This document shows, one piece after another, positions 7,681 to 17,837 of a stretch of DNA of 64,000 nt. The number at the start of each line of letters is the position of its first letter. The stretch's first letter is position 1. Under the pieces are notes generated by a model. That model saw only the letters and a list, made by a program, of their open reading frames with translations. It was not told where the DNA came from and did not search any database. A program made the translations under genes and the position numbers. Location of the stretch: positions 248,001 through 312,000 of the forward strand of contig JAHHHT010000006.1 in assembly GCA_019359235.1 (NCBI GenBank), read 5' to 3'. The stretch comes from Oscillatoria princeps RMCB-10 (GTDB lineage: Bacteria > Cyanobacteriota > Cyanobacteriia > Cyanobacteriales > Oscillatoriaceae).

Positions 7681-8547
7681 GTGAACATACTGTACTGCGG
7701 TATTTTTGACGGGGCGGCGTGGAGAGCGGAGTATGCGATGCTCGAAGGGTTCCAGCGGATAGGTCACAGCGTCTCCTGCTGCAACTACATGGACAGTCGA
7801 GCACTCTTTGAGGCTTTGCACGCTTGTCAAACCAGCTCGAAGAAACCCGACATCGTATTCATCCAGTACGGTCCGGGATTTCCTGCAGAGGCGCTCAGTT
7901 CGATCGCAATCCCCGTAGCTTTTATGGCGTCCGAATTTTCCATTGATTCAGCGCGGCATCTCCTGGATGCGCCAAGAAAGCCCGACCTAGTTCTGGCACA
8001 CAGCCAGCAGGTGTGCGAATACGCTCTCAGCAAGGGGATAAACGCTGTCAGGGTTCACCACGCCTACAATCCCAGATTCTACAATAAACTTGACGTACCC
8101 TACAAATACGAAATAAGTTTCGTTGGCAATTTTAGCGAACGGAGGATGCTGGTTCTTCTAGAAACCATGCTAAAAGGCTATGATATTCATGTCGTTACCA
8201 GCACGAATGCTGAAGAAGTAAATCGCATCTATAATGAGTCCAAGATAACGCTGCACATTCACGCCTCCGAGGAAACCTACATACCGACCCGGTTTTTTGA
8301 AGTCATGCCGACAAAAGCGTGCCTGCTGTGCGAGCAGCTGGGAAATAATAACGACCCCAGTCTGGGCAGCGACTATTTTGAGATGTTTAGCGACCTGTCG
8401 GAGCTGTGCGAGAAGATAGATTTTCTCCTGGCTAACGAAGATAAACGTACCGGCATGGTGACGAAATCGATGGCTCTCGCTTCTCGCCACACTTGGGCTG
8501 CTAGAATGGAGGAGTACACCCAACATTTCCAAGCCCTTCTTGGATGA
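7681..8547 (+). CDS. CgeB-like / group 1 glycosyltransferase
   Basis: 288 aa. The C-terminal half has the pattern ISFVGNF..R..LL, then NRIYNESKITLHIH, then PTRFFEVMPTKACLLCE. This is the nucleotide-sugar-binding region of the CgeB/Glycos_transf_1_2 family (GT-B fold). The N-terminal half has only the weaker acceptor-side signature (KPDIVFIQYG, KPDLVLAHS). Sugar donor and acceptor are unknown. It starts with GTG at 7681, with GGGGAG about 10 nt upstream. The next gene starts 60-100 bp downstream in the same direction, so both are probably co-transcribed in a polysaccharide or protein glycosylation role. Confidence 0.78.
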   Translation: MNILYCGIFDGAAWRAEYAMLEGFQRIGHSVSCCNYMDSRALFEALHACQTSSKKPDIVFIQYGPGFPAEALSSIAIPVAFMASEFSIDSARHLLDAPRKPDLVLAHSQQVCEYALSKGINAVRVHHAYNPRFYNKLDVPYKYEISFVGNFSERRMLVLLETMLKGYDIHVVTSTNAEEVNRIYNESKITLHIHASEETYIPTRFFEVMPTKACLLCEQLGNNNDPSLGSDYFEMFSDLSELCEKIDFLLANEDKRTGMVTKSMALASRHTWAARMEEYTQHFQALLG

Positions 8548-8644
8548 GGCTGTGGCCTATCTAGGAGCGGGCAGAGTCTCTAAATTTTCCGAAATAATCA
8601 GGAAAATGGCTATTTGTAGTTCAACACAGTGTCAGGGCAAGCCA

Positions 8645-10735
8645 ATGCAAAATCAAACTGAACAGGCACAGAAGAAGAGAGTTTTGGTCGGGAGTCCCGT
8701 CCATCAAAAGCCCAGAATTTTAGAAGAGTTTTTAAACTCGTTAAAGCAGCTGGATCGAGAGAGTCTTAGCTTAAATTTCTTTTTTGTGGATGACAACCGC
8801 TCAGAAAGCTCCAGTCAACTCTTGGAGGAGTTTGCTAAAGAGATAGAGGGGGTATCTATCCAGAAAAGCAAAAGAGATGACCAGTATGTCTGTAATGAAC
8901 AGACTCACATCTGGCAAGAGCACCTAATCTGGAAGGTAGCAGCTTTCAAAGATTTGATGATTCAAAAGTCCCGTGAAGGGGGGTACGACTACTTATTTTT
9001 GGTGGATTCAGATTTACTGCTAAACCCCCAGACTCTTGAACATTTAATCGGCACCGGCAAAGAGATTATTTCAGAAATATATTGGACGAGCTGGCAGCTA
9101 AATGCACCTAAATTGCCGCAAGTGTGGGTTTCGGATTTCTATACGCTTTACCGCAAGGAAAGGGGAGAGCAGCTCTCTGAGGAAGAAGCTGCCAGGAGGC
9201 AAGCGCAGTTTATTAACCAATTGCAACAGCCAGGAGTTTATGAGGTTGGGGGATTGGGAGCCTGTACTTTAATCAGCCATAAAGCCTTATTGGCGGGAGT
9301 CAGCTTTCAAGAAATCAAAAATATTTCGTTTCGGGGGGAAGACAGGCATTTTTGCATTCGAGCGGCGGCGCTAGGGTTTTCTTTATTTGTGGACACCCAC
9401 TATCCAGCTTATCACATTTACCGGGAATCAGATTTAGAAGGTGTGGGAGAGTTTCAACAAAAAAATGGGTTGAAAAGCCTTAAGGCGAGCCAATCTGTTT
9501 TAGAACCGGCAGCGAGAGCTGAAGCGGAGAGCAGGAATAACAGAGGGGAGGGAAAACGCAAGCCGGTTTTGTCCCTTTGCGCGATTGTCAAAAATGAAAG
9601 AGAGAACTTGCCCCGCTGTTTAGCCAGCGCTAAACCCTACGTTGATGAAATGGTGGTAGTAGACACCGGCTCTGAGGATGGCACACCGGAGATTGCCGCT
9701 CAATATGGGGCGAAAGTTGGCTACTTTGAGTGGTGCGATGATTTTGCGGCAGCTCGCAATTACGCTCTCTCCCTGGTATCGGGGGACTGGATTTTAGTGC
9801 TGGATGCGGACGAAGAGCTAGTCGTTGAATCAGATAAATTTTGGGAAGAAATAACTGCCCAGCCAGAAGTTATAGCCTACTCTCTAATCCGAACTGAAGC
9901 GAAAGATACAGCCGACATGACAGAATTACATGCCATCAGACTGTTCAGGAATATCCCCGAAATCAGCTATACAGGTCGCTTTTACGAGCAAGTCAAGTAT
10001 GAGGCTAAATATATTAGCAAGGAGCGGGTAAGTTCCTTAGAGAGTTTGAGGCTGTTGCATTACGGCAATACCCAGGAAAACTTACAGCAAAAAAATATCA
10101 ACCGCAATATTCCCATATTGGAACGCGCCCGACAGGAGGAAGGGATCAGCCTCTTGCTGCTGTACTGCCTTGCCGGCATGTATGGGGCTACCCAGCAGGC
10201 GGAGAAAGCGCAAGAATGCTATGCGGAAGCGTTCGACCGGCTGATGCCAAATTTGATGGATGGCAAACCACCGGAAGAATTTGGCTTCATTCCTTCCCTA
10301 ATTTTTATTTTGGGAGTGCAGTCAGTGGAAGAGGAAGATTATGAAACCGCGCGGTTACTTTGCCAGCGAGGGCTGGAGTGGTGTCCCAATTTCCCGCCCC
10401 TCAACTATCTTGCCGGTGCGACCATCAGAGCTTTAGGATTCCCGCTGGGGGCAATGGCTTATTTTGAGAACTGTCTTAAGCTGGGTCGAGAGGGCAGCTA
10501 CTACAAAGGAGAACCGTTCGACGGGAGTTATATGACAACCTATCCGGCTTGCGATATGGGTAGCGCCTACATGAATATGGGACGCTGGCAAGAGGCGGCT
10601 GCGGCATTTGATCTGGCGCTTTCCTTCGATGCCAACTGCACAGTAGCTCAGCAGAAATTAGAGGAAGTTAGGATTTTATTAACTGCGGTTAATAAAAAAA
10701 AAACCTCTGCGGAACTCCCAAATTTTGCTGAATGA
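8645..10735 (+). CDS. Two-domain GT-A glycosyltransferase with C-terminal TPR-like repeats
   Basis: About 696 aa. Domain 1 (about residues 10-290) is a GT-A fold: VLVGSPVHQKPRILEEF, FVDDNRSES, and the metal-binding VDSDLLL. Domain 2 (about 305-480) is a classical GT2: LSLCAIVKNERENLPRCL, VVVDTGSEDGT, VLDADEE. The last 200 residues are helical TPR-like (YCLAGMYGATQQAEKAQECY, MGSAYMNMGRWQEAAAAF). GT2-plus-TPR proteins often glycosylate proteins or act on tandem substrates. ATG 8645 and ATG 8606 (with AGGA close upstream) are both possible starts. RCCGGY hexamers are sparse here, unlike in ntrC. Confidence 0.82.
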   Translation: MQNQTEQAQKKRVLVGSPVHQKPRILEEFLNSLKQLDRESLSLNFFFVDDNRSESSSQLLEEFAKEIEGVSIQKSKRDDQYVCNEQTHIWQEHLIWKVAAFKDLMIQKSREGGYDYLFLVDSDLLLNPQTLEHLIGTGKEIISEIYWTSWQLNAPKLPQVWVSDFYTLYRKERGEQLSEEEAARRQAQFINQLQQPGVYEVGGLGACTLISHKALLAGVSFQEIKNISFRGEDRHFCIRAAALGFSLFVDTHYPAYHIYRESDLEGVGEFQQKNGLKSLKASQSVLEPAARAEAESRNNRGEGKRKPVLSLCAIVKNERENLPRCLASAKPYVDEMVVVDTGSEDGTPEIAAQYGAKVGYFEWCDDFAAARNYALSLVSGDWILVLDADEELVVESDKFWEEITAQPEVIAYSLIRTEAKDTADMTELHAIRLFRNIPEISYTGRFYEQVKYEAKYISKERVSSLESLRLLHYGNTQENLQQKNINRNIPILERARQEEGISLLLLYCLAGMYGATQQAEKAQECYAEAFDRLMPNLMDGKPPEEFGFIPSLIFILGVQSVEEEDYETARLLCQRGLEWCPNFPPLNYLAGATIRALGFPLGAMAYFENCLKLGREGSYYKGEPFDGSYMTTYPACDMGSAYMNMGRWQEAAAAFDLALSFDANCTVAQQKLEEVRILLTAVNKKKTSAELPNFAE

Positions 10736-10804
10736 CAGCACTAACATTCAAATCCTGACAGCATGATTTTGACTCTCGCTCCATGAGCGGAAGGGAGCTA
10801 ACAA

Positions 10805-10848
10805 AAATAGGCGTTGCTGCCTGGAAATTATCCCAATCAGCAACGCCT
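10805..10848 (-). terminator. Rho-independent terminator of the subtilisin gene
   Basis: On the minus strand an 11-bp perfect stem (AGGCGTTGCTG/CAGCAACGCCT, 10838-10848 with 10809-10819) is followed by ATTTTTGT. It sits 50-90 bp beyond the stop codon of the 1921-aa protease gene and faces the glycosyltransferase gene. Confidence 0.7.
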
Positions 10849-10895
10849 GAAGAGACTCTATCTAGACGGGTGCGCCTTAACTGAGAGGGTTGAGT

Positions 10896-13800
10896 CTAGA
10901 CGTACAGGAAATAACTGCCGGTCAGAGTCAAACCGGTGACACCGGCTACCCGCCCAATCAGCTCATCAGTGGCACCTTCATCCCGGTAGATTTCAGTATC
11001 GCTACCGACGACAGACAGAACGTAGTTAGCTGCCACACCGGCAAGCTGGATGAAATCTTCGCTGGTGCTAAAGTCCGCCAGCAGAGCGAAATCCTCAGTG
11101 CCGGTACTGCTAGGAACGCCATCATTATAGTAGGCTCCTTTAACAGCATCTCCCAGGACAAACCGGTCAGCACCGGCCCCACCCGCGAGAGTATCCAACT
11201 CGTCAAGTCCCGGCAAAGCGTCGGAGGGGTCAACCCCAATCAGACGGTCTTTGCCATCGCCGCCGACGAGGGAGTCATCGCCTTTGCCGCCGGTGAGAGT
11301 GTCTTTGCCGGTGCCGCCATAGAGGGTGTCGTGGTCTTCCCCGCCATAGAGGATGTCATGATCCGCCCCGCCATCGAGGAAATCATGGCCAGTACCGCCA
11401 TCCAGGGTATCATAGCCCGCGCCGCCCAGCAGCGAGTCATGGCCTGACCCCCCGATCAGAGAGTCATAACCTTCCAACCCCTCAATAGTGTCGTGGCCTT
11501 CTCCGCCATCCAGGGTGTCATGGCCCGGAGTGCCAATCAGCCAGTCATGGCCCGGAGTGCCACCGGCAGTGTCATCATCCAGGATAGTGCCCACACCCTC
11601 ACTATCGGCGATCGTTGCCCCCGTCGGGTCGATCAAGTTGACAGAGAAAGTTTCGTCAACCTCATCTAGCGTGTCGCCAAACACCGGCACAGAGATGGTT
11701 TGGGCAGTTTCGCCCGGGTCAAAAGTCAGCGTTCCTGCCATTGCCGTGTAATCCTCCCCAGCGGTAGCAGTGCCGTCAGCAGTAGCGTACTCCACCGTCA
11801 CAGTTTCAGTGCTCACCGCCGACAGACTGACAGTGAACATCGCATTGACAGTACCGGCATCGCCTTCAGTCACAGACACGTCATCAATAGACAGTGCCGG
11901 CGGCGGGGCAATTTGCTGGTTGCCAAAGTCAATGCCGGTAACAGTATCACCCGGCTCAATATTCACCATGTGGGTGCCGGGAAGTCCGGCGTCAGCAAGC
12001 TCAAAGACATAGGGCACACTGTTTTGCAGGATAACCCCAGAGTCTTGTCCGTTGACGTATCCGAACTCCAGCGTCTGGCCAAACGCCACCACTTCGCCCG
12101 CACCATAATCGTACTCGACCAAGGTTGGCAAGCCACTGCTCTGACCTTCGGCGATAACAGAGGCATCTTCCGGCAGGTTCTCAAAGACAGAGTGGCTGGC
12201 AGAGCTGCCATAGAATGGGTTAGGCACACCGGCCATCAGGGGATGAGCCATATCGACGACAGCGTTGTAATCTTCGTAGATATTGCTGACAGTCACACCG
12301 GCGGGCAGTTGGCCACCGCTGAAGTTGCCTCCGTTCCACCCCCAAGCCGCCGCGCCAAACCACAGGGTTCCCCCGTCACTGACGTAATCGGCGAAGGCAG
12401 ACGCGGTGGCGGTGTAATTGTTATAAAAGTTCTGCGACTGGTCGTTGGAGATGAACACCACATCATAGGACGACATGTCGATATCGCCCATTTGGGAGGA
12501 GTCAGCCACAGTTGTGTCGATGCCGTTGGCATCAAGCACTTGCAGGAGCGCATCACTGCCCCAGGGCAGGAAATCCATGAACACCAGCGCTTCGTCGATA
12601 CCGTCGTCGCTCGGATAGGTTTGCACCCAGCCATCTTGCGGCACCTCAGCCACAGTGTAACTGCCCGCGTCAAGGTCAGTAAAGCTGTACTCGCCATTAT
12701 CTCCCGTGACAGCAGAAACTTCCCCATCGTCCAAATTGCCATTCTGGTTAGCGTCAAGATAAATCGTCCAACCGGCAAGTCCTGACTCCTCTGGGTTTTG
12801 CACACCGTCGCCATTGACATCATTCCACTTAATCCCGTGGATTTCACCCGGTAGCGGATCGTTGCCAAAATCCATGCCGGTGACAATCTCGCCCGATTCC
12901 AGATTTACCGTATGCGTGCCTGGAGCTCCCGGGTAGGTTTGCACCCAGCCTTCCTGCGGCACTTCCGCCACAGTATAGGTGCCGGGAGGTAAATCTGCAA
13001 ACGAGTAATCGCCATCAGCATCAGTTGTTGTGGAAGTCTCATCCGGATCGAGAGTGCCGTCGCCGTCAGCGTCGAGATAGATCGTCCAACCTGACAGACC
13101 GACTTCCCCAACATCGCGCACGCCATTACCGTCCGCGTCTTCCCACTTGCTACCGCGAATCTCACCCGGTGTCACCCAGTTGCCGAAATTGACGCCCCCA
13201 AGATTTTCCCCCGGATCGAGAGTTACAATGTGGGCACCAGGCAAAGACGAGTCGAGAGAGAAATTGTCAACAAGCAGCCCAGAATCCACAACAGTATCTC
13301 CCACATCGACAACTCCCACACCTACCGTGTAAGTTCCGCCGGTAGTGAAGGTGTAGGAAAAACTGTCGAATCCGGTGTGTTGAAAGAAACTGGGGTTGGG
13401 AGAAGTCACCAAAGGACTGTAGGTAGAAGCCAGCGTACTTGATGTGTCCGGCGCGACCGACACAAAGGCAAAATCGTTGAAGTAGCTGGACATTCCCTCA
13501 TTCGTGAGAAAGTCCCAATCGAAGGTCAGCGTGTCGCCAGCTTGCACCGCAATTGTTTGTTTGATTGCCGAACCTTCCGTGGCGTCACCATTGCCCAAGC
13601 CGTCCAAACTTCCCTGAGTCAGCCCCAGGAAGGTTTCCAAATCCGCATCGCTCATGGAACCATAGCCATTTGTCAGCAAAGCCTGATAGGTGCCGTCCGT
13701 GGGGCCGACTCCAAACTCAGCTGTTTCGATGCTGGCACTGCCGGCGGTATCCCAACTGCTGAAATCTCCGGTTTCAAAACTGCCGTTGGGCGGATTGCCG

Positions 13801-16661
13801 GGATAAGTTTGCAGCCAGCCTGCCGGCACCATTTCGGCAACAGTGTAGGTGCCAGGGTCGAGGTTTGCCAACTCGTACTCGCCGCTAGCGCCGGTGAGGG
13901 TGGAAGTTTCACCTGGATCGAGAGTGCCGTTGCCGTTAGCGTCGAGATAGATTGTCCAGCCCGGGATTCCAGGCTCATTTGGGTCTTGCACTCCGTCGCC
14001 GTTGAGGTCGTTCCATTTAATACCGGCAATCTCTGCGGGTAGCGGATCGTTGCCAAAATCCATGCCGGTGGCAACATCCCCAGGATCGAGATTCACTGTG
14101 TGCGTGCCCGGATCTCCCGGGTAGGTTTGTTCCCAGCCCTCCTGCAGCACTTCCGCGACAGTATAAGTGCCGGCAGGTAAATCTACAAACGAGTAATCAC
14201 CATCAGCGTCAGTTGTTGTGGAAGTCTCTTCTGGGTCGAGAGTGCCGTCGCCGTCAGCGTCGAGATAGATCGTCCAGCCTTCCAGTCCAGGCTCGCCCTG
14301 ATCTCGCACTGCATCGCCGTTCAAATCACTGAACTTTGTGCCTTTGATGACACCGAAATCGGTGTTGCGGTTGCCAAAGTCAACGTCTTCAACAATCTCG
14401 TCCGCACCTACTGCGATCATTTGGCTGCCATCACCGCCGGGGTAGGTTTGCTCCCAACCGGGCTGTGGCACTTCCGCCACTGTATAAGTTCCCGGTTCTA
14501 AGCCGTTAAAGGCATAATCGCCATTGACATCGGTTTGAGTGAATGGCTCGATCGCCTCAGTAAAAGAGAGCGACCAACTGTTTAGAATGCCGACATCTAG
14601 CTTGGCGTCATCGGTGATTTTCAACGTCCAGGTGCCGTTGGGATCTTCGCCATCCAAAGCGGCTAGACTCCCTTCCGGCTGGAAGCTGCCGGTAAACGGC
14701 GCAGAACCTTCAGTAATTGGTGTGGCGGCCTCGTCATCCAAGGTAGTATTGGTGAAGTTGTCGCCATCTGCCCCCACATCTGTGAACAGTTCGAACTCGG
14801 TGCCAGACGGGCTGACTAAGAACACGTCTAAATCTTTGTCCCAAGTGTGGTTGATGTCTAAGGTAACGTTGACGTCGGTCACCGTTCCGCTGAAGTCGCT
14901 TAAGGTCAGTTCCGAGGTGACTGTTTCCTCATCGATAATCGGTGTGGGAACGTCGGTGGAACTGTAGTTGGTGACTTGCTCATCCAGGACACCGTTGTTG
15001 TTCAAGTCCAGATAAATTTTCCAGTCCGGCAACCCGGGTTCGCTGAGGTCCCGCACGCCGTCAGCGTCTTTGTCCTCCCACTTGCTGCCGCGTATTGTAC
15101 CTTTACCGGCTTCTACAAGTGCGCTGAAGGCATTCAGCCGCCCCCCGCTTACTGTTTTGCCGTCTAAGGCGGCAATCGGATCTGCCGAGGCGAGAATCCG
15201 ATTCTTCACCTGCTCGGGTGTCATGTCGGGGTTTTGAGCCAAAAGCAAGGCAGCAACTCCCGATACATGGGGTGTGGCCATAGAAGTGCCGCTCAGGGTG
15301 CCGTAGCTGTTCCCTGGAAAGGTGCTGTAGATATCAACACCGGGCGCACCCAGGTCTACGGATGCGGCACCGTAATTGGAAAACCACGCCAGCTGGTCGT
15401 TATTATCTGTGGCTGCTACGGCGATGATGTTATCCAAGTCGTAGCTGGCAGGGTAATGTGGATATGTATCGTTATCCAATCCCCAATTTCCCGCTGCCGC
15501 CACAAACAGCTGTCCGGCATCACCGGCTGCAGCGAGCGCATCGTACAGCGCCTGGGAATATCCGCCTCCTCCCCAGCTATTGCTGGTCAGTTTCGCGCCC
15601 ATCATGGTGGCATATTCCACCGCTTGAATCGCACCGAAGGTGTCTCCCGAACCGTAGGCATCCAGGAATTTTATCGGCATAATCTGGGCTGACCAATTTA
15701 CGCCCGCTACGCCGGTGCCGTTATTCCCCTCAGCGGCAATTGTCCCCGAAACGTGGGTGCCGTGAGAGTTATCGTCCATCGGATCGGCGTCATTATTAAC
15801 AAAGTCATATCCGTGGATATCGTCTACATAGCCGTTGCTGTCATTGTCAATGGCATCTCCGGCAATTTCTCCGGGATTTGTCCAGATGTTGTTTGCCAAG
15901 TCTGGGTGGTTGTAATCCACGCCGGTATCAATGACGCCAACTACGACATCGCTGCCGGTTTGAATATCCCAAGCTTCTGGGGCGTCAATGTCGGCGTCAG
16001 GGGTTCCACCTGTCTGTCCGGTATTGTTTAACCCCCAGAGTTGGTTAAAATCTGGGTCATTGGGGGTGGCATTTATGGAGACGCGATAGTTTGGTTCGAT
16101 GTATTCGATTCGGGAATCGCTGGCAAAGTTGGCAATGGCTTCTTCAACTGCCTGCTCGCCATTGAGTTGCAAAAGTTGAATGCCGAGGGTTTGAGTTGTC
16201 CCTATAACTGAGGCGTTCATGCTTTGCTGCAGGGAGGTAATCGAGCTAGCTGAAATTCCCGGTTTGAGTTTGATGATTATTTGATTGGGAACGTATTCTT
16301 CACTTTGAAGGTAGTCGGGAATGCCGATCGTGTTCTCTTGTGCGCTGCGCGGCGTTTCGCTGAGTGGGAGAGGTGGCGAGAGCGCGTCAGCTGAGGCTGC
16401 AGGTGCTGTGTTGCTTAACTCCCGCTCGCTTTGAAAGCTGGTGCTGCTTGACTTGAAGTTATTGGGGCTCGAAATACTCGATATATTGTCTAACTGCTGC
16501 TCTTTAGGCTGAACGCTGCTGCTGACATCACTGGCATTAGCCTCACCGGCATCCCCTTGACTCGGAGCGGCGCTATCGGGGGTCGCTTTTACCAGCTCTG
16601 TCCCCATCAGGTCGTCTGCAGGGGCTTTCATGATGTCGTCAGTCAAGTTGTTGCTTTCCAT
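10896..16661 (-). CDS. Giant RTX subtilisin-like serine protease with SdrD-like and Calx-beta modules
   Basis: 1921 aa. A 110-residue low-complexity start is followed by a fervidolysin-type propeptide (about 125-195) and a peptidase S8 domain with Asp245 (VIDTGVD), His300 (SHGTH), Asn392 (AAGNWG) and Ser460 (GTSMATPH). Next come several SdrD/Cna B-like repeats (KW-D-NGDGV-DP-E-GL-GWTIYLD), a proprotein-convertase-like P domain inside the first one, a carbohydrate-binding-like insert, a GATase/ThuA-like insert, one Calx-beta domain and RTX nonapeptides (GG-GHD-L). It has no N-terminal signal peptide; the RTX tail implies type I secretion, but no T1SS genes lie in the window. ATG 16661 starts MESNNLTDD. 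Likely role: extracellular or cell-surface proteolysis. Confidence 0.9.
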   Translation of the reverse strand: MESNNLTDDIMKAPADDLMGTELVKATPDSAAPSQGDAGEANASDVSSSVQPKEQQLDNISSISSPNNFKSSSTSFQSERELSNTAPAASADALSPPLPLSETPRSAQENTIGIPDYLQSEEYVPNQIIIKLKPGISASSITSLQQSMNASVIGTTQTLGIQLLQLNGEQAVEEAIANFASDSRIEYIEPNYRVSINATPNDPDFNQLWGLNNTGQTGGTPDADIDAPEAWDIQTGSDVVVGVIDTGVDYNHPDLANNIWTNPGEIAGDAIDNDSNGYVDDIHGYDFVNNDADPMDDNSHGTHVSGTIAAEGNNGTGVAGVNWSAQIMPIKFLDAYGSGDTFGAIQAVEYATMMGAKLTSNSWGGGGYSQALYDALAAAGDAGQLFVAAAGNWGLDNDTYPHYPASYDLDNIIAVAATDNNDQLAWFSNYGAASVDLGAPGVDIYSTFPGNSYGTLSGTSMATPHVSGVAALLLAQNPDMTPEQVKNRILASADPIAALDGKTVSGGRLNAFSALVEAGKGTIRGSKWEDKDADGVRDLSEPGLPDWKIYLDLNNNGVLDEQVTNYSSTDVPTPIIDEETVTSELTLSDFSGTVTDVNVTLDINHTWDKDLDVFLVSPSGTEFELFTDVGADGDNFTNTTLDDEAATPITEGSAPFTGSFQPEGSLAALDGEDPNGTWTLKITDDAKLDVGILNSWSLSFTEAIEPFTQTDVNGDYAFNGLEPGTYTVAEVPQPGWEQTYPGGDGSQMIAVGADEIVEDVDFGNRNTDFGVIKGTKFSDLNGDAVRDQGEPGLEGWTIYLDADGDGTLDPEETSTTTDADGDYSFVDLPAGTYTVAEVLQEGWEQTYPGDPGTHTVNLDPGDVATGMDFGNDPLPAEIAGIKWNDLNGDGVQDPNEPGIPGWTIYLDANGNGTLDPGETSTLTGASGEYELANLDPGTYTVAEMVPAGWLQTYPGNPPNGSFETGDFSSWDTAGSASIETAEFGVGPTDGTYQALLTNGYGSMSDADLETFLGLTQGSLDGLGNGDATEGSAIKQTIAVQAGDTLTFDWDFLTNEGMSSYFNDFAFVSVAPDTSSTLASTYSPLVTSPNPSFFQHTGFDSFSYTFTTGGTYTVGVGVVDVGDTVVDSGLLVDNFSLDSSLPGAHIVTLDPGENLGGVNFGNWVTPGEIRGSKWEDADGNGVRDVGEVGLSGWTIYLDADGDGTLDPDETSTTTDADGDYSFADLPPGTYTVAEVPQEGWVQTYPGAPGTHTVNLESGEIVTGMDFGNDPLPGEIHGIKWNDVNGDGVQNPEESGLAGWTIYLDANQNGNLDDGEVSAVTGDNGEYSFTDLDAGSYTVAEVPQDGWVQTYPSDDGIDEALVFMDFLPWGSDALLQVLDANGIDTTVADSSQMGDIDMSSYDVVFISNDQSQNFYNNYTATASAFADYVSDGGTLWFGAAAWGWNGGNFSGGQLPAGVTVSNIYEDYNAVVDMAHPLMAGVPNPFYGSSASHSVFENLPEDASVIAEGQSSGLPTLVEYDYGAGEVVAFGQTLEFGYVNGQDSGVILQNSVPYVFELADAGLPGTHMVNIEPGDTVTGIDFGNQQIAPPPALSIDDVSVTEGDAGTVNAMFTVSLSAVSTETVTVEYATADGTATAGEDYTAMAGTLTFDPGETAQTISVPVFGDTLDEVDETFSVNLIDPTGATIADSEGVGTILDDDTAGGTPGHDWLIGTPGHDTLDGGEGHDTIEGLEGYDSLIGGSGHDSLLGGAGYDTLDGGTGHDFLDGGADHDILYGGEDHDTLYGGTGKDTLTGGKGDDSLVGGDGKDRLIGVDPSDALPGLDELDTLAGGAGADRFVLGDAVKGAYYNDGVPSSTGTEDFALLADFSTSEDFIQLAGVAANYVLSVVGSDTEIYRDEGATDELIGRVAGVTGLTLTGSYFLYV

Positions 16662-17837
16662 GTTTGGTCACGTTTAAAGATTGCTAACAAAGTAGGAAAG
16701 ATGGATTTGACAGCATTGCCGGTCACACTCGCCAATTCCGGCGAGCTGCGATCTAATAAGGTCAGTGCTTTTTCAGGCAAATATATGCCTGTCGCGTGCG
16801 GGCTTTCACCCGCACGATTCCCCGCTCCGCAAGACAGGCGATATGTCTGTCCGGAAACACAGGACAACCCTGTGCCATAACAATGTTATCAGCGGACAAA
16901 CAAAGGCTATCTCTTGCGCCTGAATTCGACTTCGTGGCTCGTGGCTGCGAGTGCCGGTTAAAATTTTGTCAAGTCCTTAAATCGGGCTTTCAGTGCCGGT
17001 CAATCTTGTGTCGATTGCCGGTCGCTGTCACAATAAGTGTGGGATGACTTTTTCCAGAAACCACATCACACTCCCCCACCAAAAAAGTCCCGCTCGCAGA
17101 TATGGCACCCATCTGTCAGTCAAGCTGGACTATTGCGTGCAATCCCTTCACCTCTGACAGCTCTGTATCTCTGTATCTATGAACCTAGGCGGTGATTGTG
17201 AAGTTCTCGTGAAGACGCTAAAATAAGCCTCGGTTATTACTGAGACTTTTATTACTGTATAAATCGCTTTTATCATATACCGCAGTCAGTCAGAACTTCT
17301 GTAAGGGGAGAACCGCAGCATGAGGGGCAAACTAACCCTGAAATCGTTACCTTATTTTACAGGCAGCAACACAACTTTACAAAACATTTATAAAATCAGC
17401 CTGTTTATTCCGTGAAATTACCGAGCGTCCAGGAAACCCCTTCCTGTTTGGGGAATTGCCATCCCCGATGGACGGGCTGGCGCTGCTGAAATCGTGATCG
17501 ACGCAAGCAGATGGTTATCAGCCCTAAATTTTGGCTTTCCAGGCAAGCAGGCAGAGGGTTAAAGTGGGGTGCTGTGCACAGGTGTGCCGAGGTTGGCGTG
17601 CCGCCTGTCTATAATCATGGCTCAGCCATAAGCGAGAAGGTTGCCATTTTGCCCGAACAATCAGGCAGACGCTCGCAAAGGAGCCGGTTAAATCAGAGGT
17701 TAAAGCTGATCGCAAACTTGGCCTGCTGAAAACCTGTGTGCGCTATGCCTTGACTCTCTCAGTAAAATAACGGATACGGCAAGACCGGCTCGCGCTTCCG
17801 ATTTAGAAGCCCATTTAAACACCCAGTAACACCTTCT
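16662..17837. other. 1.2-kb intergenic region with hairpin cluster and one small ORF candidate
   Basis: No convincing long gene. Between about 16775 and 16877, next to the protease start, lie several short hairpins, e.g. CGTGCGGG/CCCGCACG (16795-16802 with 16809-16816), GACAGG..TCTGTC and CACAGG..CCTGTG. They may be protease leader or repeat DNA. A 31-codon ORF is listed separately at 17320-17415. Around 17430-17480 there are further short inverted repeats (CAGGAA..TTCCTG). The rest shows nothing I can name. Confidence 0.5.
17320..17415 (+). CDS. Candidate small ORF, 31 codons
   Basis: ATG 17320 is preceded by AAGGGGAG about 10 nt upstream, which is a good Shine-Dalgarno for this window. The product would start MRGKLTLKSLPYFTG and end ISLFIP. 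It is basic and has no recognisable domain. Stop is TGA at 17413-17415. It could be a small protein, a leader peptide or chance. Confidence 0.25.
   Translation: MRGKLTLKSLPYFTGSNTTLQNIYKISLFIP

Noticed and set aside
11700-12785. 361-aa ORF antisense to the protease gene
   Set aside because: It lies fully inside the S8/SdrD reading frame, and its product has no motif. It is a shadow caused by repeated GC-rich codons.
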